Origin: Skeletonema tropicum
Taxonomy: Eukaryota; Bacillariophyta; Thalassiosirophyceae; Thalassiosirales; Thalassiosiraceae
Direction: 5' to 3'
Assembly: GCA_037178625.1 (NCBI GenBank)
Contig: CM074136.1
Location: 186,001-250,000 of the forward strand
Length of the DNA stretch: 64,000 nucleotides
Shown here piece by piece: positions 42,901-52,527 of this stretch. Positions within the stretch are counted from its first letter, which is position 1. Each line of letters begins with the position of its first letter. The notes below the pieces were generated by a model. It did no database searches. It was not told the DNA's origin and was given only the letters and a program-made list of their open reading frames with translations. The translations under genes and the position numbers were made by a program.

Positions 42901-44167
42901 AAAAACTGCTGTTTACTGACGAAGAAGACGAAACCACACGTTGTCCCCCCGTAACAGATGATGTTAATGACGAAGATGAAGCAGCAGCTCGTTGCTGCTT
43001 GATGGCTTCCTTGGTCCGTTTATCTCGCTCCGCTTGTGTCAATAATCGCTCAGAAAAATTGCTTTCGATTGACGAAGAAGACGAAACCACACGTTGTCCC
43101 CCCGTAACAGATGATGTTAATGACGAAGATGAAGCAGCAGCTCGTTGCTGCTTGATGGCTTCCTTGGTACGCTTATCTCGCTCTGCTTGTGTCAATAATC
43201 GCTCAGAAAAATTGCTTTCGATTGACGAAGAAGACGAAACCACACGTTGTCCCCCCGTAACAGATGATGTTAATGACGAAGATGAAGCAGCAGCTCGTTG
43301 CTGCTTGATGGCTTCCTTGGTACGCTTATCTCGCTCTGCTTGTGTCAATAATCGCTCAGAAAAATTGCTTTTGATTGACGAAGAAGACGAAACCACACGT
43401 TGTCCCCCCGTAACAGATGATGTTAATGACGAAGATGAAGCAGCAACTCGTTGCTGCTTGATGGCTTCCTTGGTACGCTTATCTCGCTCTGCTTGTGTCA
43501 ATCGCTCCGAATTATCACGTGTCAATCGCTCCGAATTATTATCAATTTTATTCGAAGATGGAGCAGATCTCACAGACAATTCGGATGTCGAAGTAGCTCG
43601 TTGTTGCTGCTCCCTGATAAGCTGCTTGGTACGTTTATCTCGTTCCTCTCGTGTTGTTAATCGCTTTGGTTTCCCAATAATGTCTTCATAAGCACTACCC
43701 GCAGTTGAAGTTGTTACATCCGAAATCACGGATGAAGTCCTTCCATGACATGAGTAATATTCACTATTATCGCTCGTGGATCGCTGCTGCTGCTGCTGTT
43801 GTTGTTGCTGTTGAGCATCATTCGATACCGACCGCGACAACAACAACGAAGAATCCTGTGACGATGAATTCGCCAAACCAAGATTATTCTGACTCTCCCC
43901 CATAAACTGTGACGTCGACGTCGTCTCCGAAATAGTCGCTGCCGGACCAACCAAAACTACATCCGCATTCATCAACGAAGACGAGGGATCATAATCCACA
44001 GTAAGAGTGGAATTAATTCCTCTCCGTGTTTTCATCCCCCGTGGATCCAATAATGGTCCTTCGAGGGTGGATGCTCGAGTGTTGCCGCCGCGGAGAACGC
44101 CACGTTCGATTTCGACCTTCTTTTTGCGGTCTCGTTCTTCTGTTTGACGTTTGAAGAACTTTTTCAT
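39921..44167 (-). CDS. Repeat-rich protein with a class II adenylyl cyclase-like domain
   Basis: Two exons, 44167-40993 and 40894-39921, joined across a 98-nt GT-AG intron; 1382 residues. The N-terminal 700 residues are charged and serine-rich and hold about eight to nine tandem units of some 51 residues (AERDKRTKEAIKQQR core). The region from about 890 to 1240 resembles the anthrax edema factor/CyaA class of adenylyl cyclases. It has two spaced lysines at 912 and 919 in a KGLDIKGK motif, a DFD pair at 1117 and 1119, and a His-Gly-x-Glu-x-x-Asn motif at 1214-1220. The position between the lysines that is His in the bacterial enzymes is Lys917 here. No signal peptide or secretion module is seen, so this looks like an intracellular signalling protein and not a toxin. 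The family call is from motifs only; cyclase activity is an inference. Confidence 0.6.
42420..43640 (-). repeat. Tandem repeat, 153-bp units, inside the cyclase-like gene
   Basis: Copies of the block GCAGCAGCTCGTTGCTGC start at 42981, 43134 and 43287, with a variant at 43440, exactly 153 bp apart; these four are almost identical. Diverged units extend the array on both sides. Each unit encodes 51 residues, half a charged helix and half a Ser/Val stretch. Confidence 0.9.
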
Positions 44168-44656
44168 TGTTGATTGTATAATAATTGTTGGGTGGTGTTT
44201 ATGTGGCTACTACTTATTGATGTCCATGAATCTTCTTCTTTGTGGATGTTTTGCAGATGTCAACTTAGTCCACTGCAACAGCCCTATGTACCTGCACTGC
44301 GACGTGACAAACATGACATGGCGCCCCTGAAGATTTTCTTGTGTGGAGGAAATATGGCATCTTTTGCAAATCTGTTCTGAGCAAGGGTAAATAAATAGGG
44401 TATGTCACATAGAGTGTGACGCTTACCGTCTCGTGGTCAAACTCAACTTTGTCACAAGGGTCGATTTCTACGTATTCCTACGTTGTACCTAATACTGTTC
44501 ACCGTTGTCCACCGTTGTCCACCGAACACACACAAATTTCCCTAAGTAAGAGTGCCGATGTGGCAGCGTTCGTTACATCATCAATGGAATCGAATTTGAT
44601 AATGAGAACTAGATGATTAGCGTCCTTGGCAATCAGCTCCATCTTCTCAATGGAAA
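44168..44656. other. Intergenic, upstream of the cyclase-like gene
   Basis: Contains the promoter of the minus-strand gene presumably. A short CCACCGTTGTCCACCG repeat lies near 44500. No gene recognised. Confidence 0.4.
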
Positions 44657-46156
44657 CAAGCTAGTCGGCGCGTCATTCGTTGCGGCGTCGCACGGATAGA
44701 AAAGCCGATATCGAACACAAAAAGCGTCATTTTGGATAGAAACAGGTATGTATTTTTCACCCCAACAACCAGCCAAATCTTGTTGCGACGCAGAAAATCT
44801 GGCATTACTACGCCAATATTGGCCAATAATATGCCGATGCCATAAGTTGAAAGACTAATAACTTTCTATTTATATCGTTTGGAATGCATCTTCAACGTTT
44901 GTTGCTGGTGCTCCGTTGAACTGCTGCGATATTTGCTGTAGTCACGCACGAAAAGTAAAAAATCTTGAAAAAGTGCATCTGACATGACGAATCCGAAGGT
45001 AAACCATAGCATTATCGATCCCATTCACCCTCCATCAACACTAAGAAGACATTCCCTTACCCAATTTTTCACGCTGATTCCAATTATGTAAGCTGCCGCG
45101 TCCAATTCAAAGTAGTTTTGATGATAATTGCGGGTGACGCACACACACATAAATGTCTGCACATACCGGGCATGTCATAAGATGCTCATGTTTATGTAAC
45201 TTAGACAACATAATAGTAGTATATTATTAATAACTCCTTCTTATGTGCTATGATACTTGTTCAGTTTACTCGGATTTATTATTTACACGCAACATCTACG
45301 CCATTATGGATTTTTATGTCGATCATTCGGCCTCTCATTTCATGAGACTTTGTAGGAAAGCCACTGATAACAGTTATAACGTTTGTTCCCAACCACAGCA
45401 TAAGGCGCACAATAGATGGCTGTTGATCTAATGAGGCGAAAGGTTCTCAATTGTACATGGAAGAGACGTCAATATCATGCCACAACACTCGTGTTGGCGA
45501 CTGCTGGTGGGCTTCTCATAACTCATAACCCACTATCAGTAGTATTCCAGGAAACCGAGAGTTGCAGTAGTCACTGTGGTAATATGAAGCAGTCCAGCTT
45601 ATCAACTTTGATTATCATATAGTAGACAAGACCTCTATGATCCATGGTGTGGTTTCAACATTTTTTGTGTCATATATATACCACTATTGATGGAGATAAA
45701 TTGTGGAAATCTTTCTTAATCGACTCCATAGTTTTGATATGTTGGATAGGCATTGCATGAGACCCACACCCGGTTAATTAGCGCATATTCCACCCATATA
45801 TATAATATTGGTTGCCGCTACAAACTTTTTTGCCGTTTAATGGACCGCAACGACGCCTTCGTGCTACTGGCTGCATGTGCTCTGCGGCGGAGGGGGTGAA
45901 AATCACCACCGCTATTGTGGTGGTCAAACGTCTCTTTGCGCTGAATATGGCGAGCCGCCGATAGAACCATTGAATTCAGCGTCAAAAAATGGTCTAGTAA
46001 CTACATCATTACTTTGATATGTCGGCATTTAATTGTGTAATGAGGGGAGTAGGGTGGGAGGCCTCATGGAGCACAGCGCTTTTTTGCGTCGCAAAGTGTG
46101 ATTTTGGATTTGCGACGAATGGCGCCTTTGCGACGAATGGCGCGCCGACTAGCAAG
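44657..46156. mobile_element. Transposon B, 1492 bp, with CAAG target duplication
   Basis: The element (44661-46152) has the same ends as transposon A (CTAGTCGGCGCG) and is flanked by CAAG at 44657-44660 and 46153-46156. The interior follows transposon A throughout with point changes and small indels. Its subterminal motif reads TTGCGACGAA where A has TGCGTCGAA. No long frame is open, so it is non-autonomous. Confidence 0.85.
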
Positions 46157-46722
46157 CTAGAGGTGAAAAAAACGTCCAATGTTGGAAGTTGGGCCACGTG
46201 GAACTTGAGGAAGGCATTTTACTAGCACGCCGCGCACAAACATTTGGAAAATGTTTCTAAACAACCATGTCGACACACTCCGCAGCCTGATAATACGTCC
46301 AGTAGACATATCTACCCCTATAACCGGATATTATTTGATAGACCAAGTTATTAGCTTTCGATAGAGCCATTGGTGAACATCGCACCTACAATATTCGTCT
46401 CGCAGTTGTGGAGTAGCATAGACCAAAGGGGGGGCTGGAGGCGATTTTTGTTACTGATATTTACTAGTAGAAATGGAAGAATGCACTTCATCATAACTCC
46501 ATGTAGATTAACTATAAATTGTTCAACCAAAGACTAATTAGTTTTGAATAGGTTTTAGTTTAGCATTCCTATCGGCCATTTTTGTCGACTGTCCAATAGT
46601 AGTGCGTAGTAGTGGGGGGGCTGACATGGTTGTTTGCCACTTTTGTGAGTGATGATGGCGGGGCAAAAAGTTTGGACGTTTTTTTCTTTGGATGTTTTTT
46701 TCATCACTAGCAAGCTCTTCGC
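46157..46722. other. Intergenic between transposon B and the transposase gene
   Basis: No gene recognised. A stretch near 46355-46400 (AGCTTTCGATAGAGCCATTGG) weakly resembles 17075-17110 inside the 502-bp MITE. The left end of the P-like transposon should lie here but I could not define it. Confidence 0.35.
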
Positions 46723-49335
46723 ATGCTTTGCTCGCCCCGATGCTCTGTATCTCTTTGTCGAGTGGATCGGCGGGAGGACAATGGACGGGGGGGTTTTGGC
46801 TACCCGCATCACCATGGGGTAGCCGCCTCCAACGGTGGAGTAGGCGGCAGCGGCGTCGGCCGCTGGGGGGCGGTGGGTGAAATAAATTATTCGGTCGGCA
46901 ACGGCTCCCATCCGACATTGAGCGCGAATGCGATTGCCGTGGAGGCATCGCCGTATGTGCAGCAACAACCATATCATCAAAGCTCAAATTATAGCATTCA
47001 TAATCCATTTAATAATTTATACCACGCACAACAAATGACGCAACTCCCCGCCGTGGATTGTCTCTACGGCGGCGGAGCTAACGTATCCAACAATCTGTCA
47101 TTTATTCCCGGAGGAGGTGAGTATGGATCCGTGGTGCCGTCTTCATTTGTTGCATAAATACATCATGCCGATATTCATTACTGACACCAGCAAAATCTCT
47201 TATTCCATCTAGGATCATTTCATCATCCGACGTGTCAGTCAAATTATGCACCCTCATTCTCCAACAATACATCGATGAATAATTCTTCCCACGGTTCATT
47301 TATTGCGTCAGCAAACATTCCAACTAATCGACAACAAATGATGTACAACGCATACCCTGATATTGTGGCCACGAGGCCGCCCGTGCCTGTGCACAGCTCG
47401 CAGCCGCAGTACTTTCATTCGGGCGCTCCTCCTCCTGCACGAACCCCACCATCCAACAATACCAAACCAGATGAATTCTACCTCAAGGATGCACTGCTAG
47501 GCTTCTTTGCAGAGGGACAATGCGAAGATTTGAATGTATTCTGTAATAGGATTGAAAAGCAGAGAAAGTCGATGTCTCGTGAGATAAGGAAACACGACGT
47601 CCTGCTGAGCATTTGGAATGGGCGGGTAAAGGGAACGGGCTTCACAAAAGAAGAAAGCGAAATAGCACTCAACTACATTCGCAATCTGCACCTTCCAAGT
47701 GGACCGAACAGTGAGGAGCCGACGCCTTCTTCTTCTCCCGAAGATCTCATCACTTCGGTGGTACAGTCGCTTGAAAAGACTGTCAGAGGTTTATTCTCCG
47801 CCCATGCAGCACTTGACGGTAAAATTTTGAGAGGCAGGGATGCTTTGCTCAAGAACAAACAATTCATCTCCGCTATGAAAATGTTGAAGGCCAATGGGGT
47901 CAATGAAGTCATCTGCGGACACGGATATGCGGCCAAGTCCTGCCAATCACTGTCGCCGTCCCCATGCGATGCGGTCATGCTTGTTAGGAAACAAGCAAAT
48001 AGCCAAGATTGCTGCACCAACTGCGCGAGACGGGAGCAATATGCTTCGGTGTCATCCGTGCGCAATCAAGAGAATTACGCAAAGCGTGTCGCACACGATA
48101 GCAAGACTCCGAAAACAAAACTCACACCGGAGGAGTTGCGTGATAGGAATCAAAATCTCCGTAATGAGAAGAAGAGACTCACTAACGTCGCTGCGAAGTT
48201 AAAAGAGAAAATCAATCGTGAGTTGAATGATCCAACGAATACATTGAAACTGAATAGGGGCAACAAGAATGGACCAGAGCAACAATTCATTGCGAACGTG
48301 AAGGAAGTATTTGACGACGTGCTTCAGAAAAATCGGGAGGACACAAAGAAGTTATTGAAGGACGTGCTCAAAACTACAATGTCTTCCTTTGTTGAGCATG
48401 ATAAATCCCAAAAGAATCCTGTTGAGGTTGAGGAGAGAGACGTTGACAATGTGGTAGACTTTCTCGTTGATAGCATGGACAATACAAGCAAGGCGCTTAA
48501 TGGCGAAGGAAAGCAGTGCCGCTTCTCACCGACAATGTTCATGATATGCGATAGCTTGTACAGTACCTCCAAATCCGGGTTCCGACAGGCGAAAGCTCAT
48601 TCTCCGCTACATATCTTTCCGAGCGAAAGGCAGATGCAACGACGCAAGGCAGATAGCAAGATCGCCGATGGCCAGAATTCGAAGCCTTACGAGCTGAAGA
48701 AAGAGGAGATGAAGAGAAGAAACATTGTAGTACTCAATGGCTATCTTGAATGCGATGAGATGAAACTGAAGGATGGTGTAGTTTTCCGTACGAAGACGAA
48801 CGAGCCGGTGGGACTTGCAAATGATATGTTGGATTTGGAGACATTGCTCAGGAGGGTGTTATCAGACGAAGGACACGCGTTGGAAGCAGCCACGTACGTC
48901 AATCAATGGCAGTACGTCGCAATTACAGATGATGGTATTGAATTCGTTCTTCTAGAGCATTTCTTCAACAGTGGCTCACTCACTGCCAAGACTTTGAGTA
49001 ATCAATTCCGACACGTCTTGTTCATGTGTGAAACAGTCAAGATGAAAGTGTCAGGGCTCTGCTTTGATGCAGGCGGCAACAACTCCCGATTCTTTATTGA
49101 TGTGCACGGCTATAAGAAAGTGGGACGAAATGCTTGGTTGAGTGACGAGGACTGTTACATTGTTCATCCACTTGATCCTTCGCGAAGAATTTACATTTGG
49201 TTCTGTACGACACATGGAATGAAGGCCATGCGAAATCAATTCTTATCCAGTCAACCTAGCGGAGCAAAGGCATTTGTGGACGAAAATGGCGCATGTCAAC
49301 GCATTGTTTTACAATTTGCTGATGTGCAAGAATGA
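46723..49335 (+). CDS. P-element-like transposase, N-terminal part
   Basis: Exon 1 ends at 47116 (GGAG/GTGAGT) and exon 2 starts at 47213; the 96-nt intron keeps the frame. The start at 46723 is a guess. After a Gly/Asn/Gln-rich leader comes a 650-residue region with features of the P-type RNase H-like core: ECDEMKLKDGVVF with Asp near 48758, LCFDAGGNNSRFF with Asp near 49067, and the THGMKAMRNQF motif near 49211. A CxxC pair (CCTNCARRE) lies near 48012 and a long Lys/Glu coiled coil follows. The reading ends at 49335, before the last conserved block, which continues in the next frame. Confidence 0.6.
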
Positions 49336-51364
49336 AAAGATATCTTCAGATAATGTAGATCTTGTCGAGGTTCTGGCGAAAGGAATACTGTCATACTTCG
49401 ATCGCTGGAAGTCGGCCCAACTGAAGAGGAAGGCATCGAAGATTGATGGATGGGAGAAGACATTTCTTGCTCCACAAACATTCAAGAACTTGAGATATTC
49501 GTGTTGTGCCTTCATTCACTTCTCAAGATATTTCACGCACACCACAGGCATCAAGTATGTACCTTGCTTGGCAAGCAATCAATCTTCATTAGAGAATGTA
49601 TTCAGCTGTCAACGACGGACTGGCCACGACAAGGCATCAACCTACAGCAGTGGAATCGGTTGCATCACAACAAAGGCGAGTATCGCCCAAAGCACTGGCC
49701 GATGCTATCTGGCAGAGGATTGTCTTGAAGGTCGTGACGACAATCGTGTAGACTACGGCTCCGCACATTCCAGGAAGGCAAGAGAAGCAGCGGAAGCCGC
49801 TCTCTCCAAGCTGAAAGCGAAGAGGAAAGCTGTTGCCGATAGTAATCCCATTCAAAAGCCTCTGTGGATGTTTGCGGGAGAGCAGCCAACAACGAAGAGA
49901 GACAAGTTCAAAGATCTGGCGGTGCAGCTAAATATGTCACTTGACTCGTCCGCGATGGATATTGTGATGGGATCAAAATGCTTTGAGTTCTTTGCTCGGC
50001 TTTGTCATTATGACAAGGATACGTTTTCCTGGCTAGAGAAATTCGTCTCGTCACCAGATGACTTCTTCAATCCAATATTCACCAACATCACAACAAATCT
50101 ACTTGCATTCCTCGAGGAAGAATTGTACAGCCGGGACTCCAGCTTTGAGACGGCAATCCTCAACTACATCGCCTCCGATGACTTCCATACCATCTATGTC
50201 GAGGACTTCTTCGAGTTTGAAGGCTCAATCAGCCGGTTAGGCACTATTGCTATCGTCGAATCTATTGTGGATTTTTTCACGGCAAGAGTGTACAAAGTGA
50301 TTAGTGACAAAAAAGTGATAGCGGAGGATGAGAAGGTTACAGTTGACTCACCCTGCTTCCCCAGAATGATGCAAAACATTGTTGGATCGGCGATTTCCAA
50401 GTCAAAGGATAAATTCTGTTCACATGACAAAAACTCTCCTGAGAATATTCTTTTCTCATCTATTGGTATCAAGCACACGGATGCAGTGATTGATGAGGAA
50501 TACAAGAAACGATGGTACCCTCCTCAGTCCCAGATCGAGAATCAAGGAATGCTCACACTCGTCCACCCTCAATTTATCGATTGGAGCTCCAAGGTCGTGC
50601 TATTTGCGTGCAACGCGTTCTCAAATCGTCGGATGATCATTCATCGAGGAAGTGTCATCCAAGTTGGAATGAAGGAGCTTCTTGCCGATAAGGTGCTCTA
50701 CAATGCTTTCGCCCAAGCTGTCACGAAAGCAATGGGCATGAATAAGCTACGATCCATTCGTCTACGCCAGATCTACGTACGGTTGAGCGAAAGGATATTC
50801 CATTCATACACCGGGAAGTATTGGTATGACCACTTCAACGGGTCAAAGAAGTCGTCTGACAACACATCCAACATCCAATTCCGTCATCAACTTCAACTCC
50901 AAGGCTCCGTCAATAAGTCAAAGGTGTCGAGCCAGGGCAAGAAGCAGCGATCAGCTAAACCGACAATAGCAACCATACTTGGGATCGATGAGAAGAAGAA
51001 GGCGAGCGGTAAGAAGCGAACAAGCAAGGAAGATGAGAGCGAAGGGAGCAAGAAGCGGACGAGAAACGATGACGACTTCAAGGCCGCTTACCGACAACTT
51101 TATAGTGATGAGGTCGTTCCAAAGTTACGAGGACTCCGTGACCTCAAGCCGAATACAATCGTAGCAACAAACAAGCTCCATAAACACCATCGATTGGCTC
51201 TTCTCTTTGTCAAGTTCGACATCTATCATAGAGGCAATATAAAAGCAGCTGATGTGAAGAATTTACTCATGGCCGAACTAACGAAGGAGGAGAACAAATC
51301 GTGGAGCGACGGATTGAGCAACGAGAGCAACAACGCAATAATAGAAGATTCCTCTAATGCATAA
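49274..51364 (+). CDS. P-element-like transposase, C-terminal part
   Basis: The frame overlaps the previous one by 62 nt in the next register. It contains SNQSSLENVFSCQRRTG near 49580, which matches the LENFFS block that follows the inserted domain in P-type transposases and normally carries the last catalytic acid. So both parts once formed, or still form by frameshifting, one protein. The remaining 550 residues are not recognised; the end is Lys-rich with basic clusters (KKRTSKEDE, SKKRTRNDDD). A one-base indel mutation is the simpler reading; programmed frameshifting cannot be excluded. Confidence 0.55.
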   Translation: MWTKMAHVNALFYNLLMCKNEKISSDNVDLVEVLAKGILSYFDRWKSAQLKRKASKIDGWEKTFLAPQTFKNLRYSCCAFIHFSRYFTHTTGIKYVPCLASNQSSLENVFSCQRRTGHDKASTYSSGIGCITTKASIAQSTGRCYLAEDCLEGRDDNRVDYGSAHSRKAREAAEAALSKLKAKRKAVADSNPIQKPLWMFAGEQPTTKRDKFKDLAVQLNMSLDSSAMDIVMGSKCFEFFARLCHYDKDTFSWLEKFVSSPDDFFNPIFTNITTNLLAFLEEELYSRDSSFETAILNYIASDDFHTIYVEDFFEFEGSISRLGTIAIVESIVDFFTARVYKVISDKKVIAEDEKVTVDSPCFPRMMQNIVGSAISKSKDKFCSHDKNSPENILFSSIGIKHTDAVIDEEYKKRWYPPQSQIENQGMLTLVHPQFIDWSSKVVLFACNAFSNRRMIIHRGSVIQVGMKELLADKVLYNAFAQAVTKAMGMNKLRSIRLRQIYVRLSERIFHSYTGKYWYDHFNGSKKSSDNTSNIQFRHQLQLQGSVNKSKVSSQGKKQRSAKPTIATILGIDEKKKASGKKRTSKEDESEGSKKRTRNDDDFKAAYRQLYSDEVVPKLRGLRDLKPNTIVATNKLHKHHRLALLFVKFDIYHRGNIKAADVKNLLMAELTKEENKSWSDGLSNESNNAIIEDSSNA

Positions 51365-52348
51365 ATAATATTCATATTCCTACTCACAACAGCGACGTGC
51401 TCGTCTACTCCTTAATACTCTATCATCCGTAGTCATCAGTTGGCTTGGCGAAGTCATGTGTGTCATTTTTGTCGGAGGGAAGTTTCAATACTACCGCTGT
51501 TCTACACTCTATCTGCACTCTCGATACATACTTACTCTTTGCTATGCAATGAAAGCAGCAAGTAGAGACGAGGACGATATGATCGAGTGATGTTTATTGG
51601 AACTGAGCGTGATGTACACACTTGGTGAGTGGATCTCAAGAGTGATATCATAAGATCAAGCAAGCAGTGGAATTGGACTTATTATATTTACATCTGACAA
51701 ACATGAGACACATTATCTAAAGACTCATTCCTACGACCTATGGAGACGAAAATGCCAATTCCCAATCATCCCGTCTCTCTATCTCTAGAGAGATGCAGCA
51801 AATAATGTGCCATAAGACACATGACAGCAATGGTCGCAACTTGAGAGAAGGCCCTGCTAGATTGATCTAACTAAACTTGCCGTCTTGTTCCTGCCCTGCT
51901 AGTGAAGGCCTTCCGTCAACAGTCTCTGCTTGGTCCGAGTTGCGGTGGATGTATGGACGGTAGCTGTGTAGCTTGCGATACGCCATGCGAAGAGAGTGCC
52001 TCTATATGAATTGCCAAGTACTGTTTTTAGAGATAGGAAACAAAACAAAGATTCATTAGAGATACAAAATACAAAGAGACAGCAGACAAACACAACAAAG
52101 ATTTAAAAATGATGGTGGAGCTGCTTTTCAACGAGATCGAACGGTAGTTTAGCGACGGATTTATGGTCTAGCAAACCCTAAAGGAACTGTGCCAATCTTT
52201 CCCTGAGGAGGACGGACACTCTGTTTAAGCCTCTCAGCACCTCCGAAGGCCGCCGTGACCAACCTTGGAAACCGACCGTTACTATCTCTCTCGGAACCCC
52301 AAACCGAGTGCACCCGAAGGCGCAAAGAAAAGCTGGGCCAATTTATTA
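51365..52348. other. Non-coding part of unit 1 before the hairpin array
   Basis: Contains a CTCTAGAG palindrome at 51783 and a GC-rich stretch from 52200. Short frames here have no recognisable content. Confidence 0.4.
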
Positions 52349-52527
52349 ATCGCCGGCTAACCTCGGCGATGGGCCTTATTTGTATAGCACCGGCCTTGCC
52401 TCGGTGCTGGGACTGAGCCCTGGGCCAATTTGTATAGCACCGGCTTCCACGGTGCTGGGCCAATTTGTATAGCACCGGCTTCCACGGTGCTGGGCCAACT
52501 TGTATAGCGCCGGCTTTCCTCGGCGCT
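52349..52527. other. Array of five hairpins with compensatory stem changes
   Basis: Hairpins lie at 52349-52370, 52386-52408, 52436-52456, 52471-52491 and 52506-52527. Each is a 7-bp perfect stem around an 7-9 nt loop. Stems read ATCGCCG/CGGCGAT, AGCACCG/CGGTGCT (three times) and AGCGCCG/CGGCGCT, so differences between units are paired on both sides. The hairpins are separated by a shared spacer GGGCCAATTTGTAT, once preceded by a 13-nt insert. No known RNA family is recognised. Confidence 0.8.

Larger units (their letters stand above)
46723..51364 (+). mobile_element. P-element-like DNA transposon, coding region
   Basis: The two overlapping frames described below make up a transposase of the P-element/THAP9 type. 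Terminal inverted repeats could not be found by eye on either side, so the coordinates are those of the coding part only. Confidence 0.6.

Noticed and set aside
42420..43640. Regular repeat spacing that might suggest a CRISPR array
   Set aside because: The units are 153 bp long without unique spacers and are translated as part of a protein.
42846..43691. 281-codon plus-strand frame opposite the tandem repeat
   Set aside because: It is the shadow of the 153-bp coding repeat on the minus strand, which belongs to a much longer spliced gene.
46560..51400. Terminal inverted repeats for the P-like transposon
   Set aside because: A weak similarity between 46577 and 51469 (CATTTTTGTCG) is in direct and not inverted orientation and partly lies in the duplicated segment.
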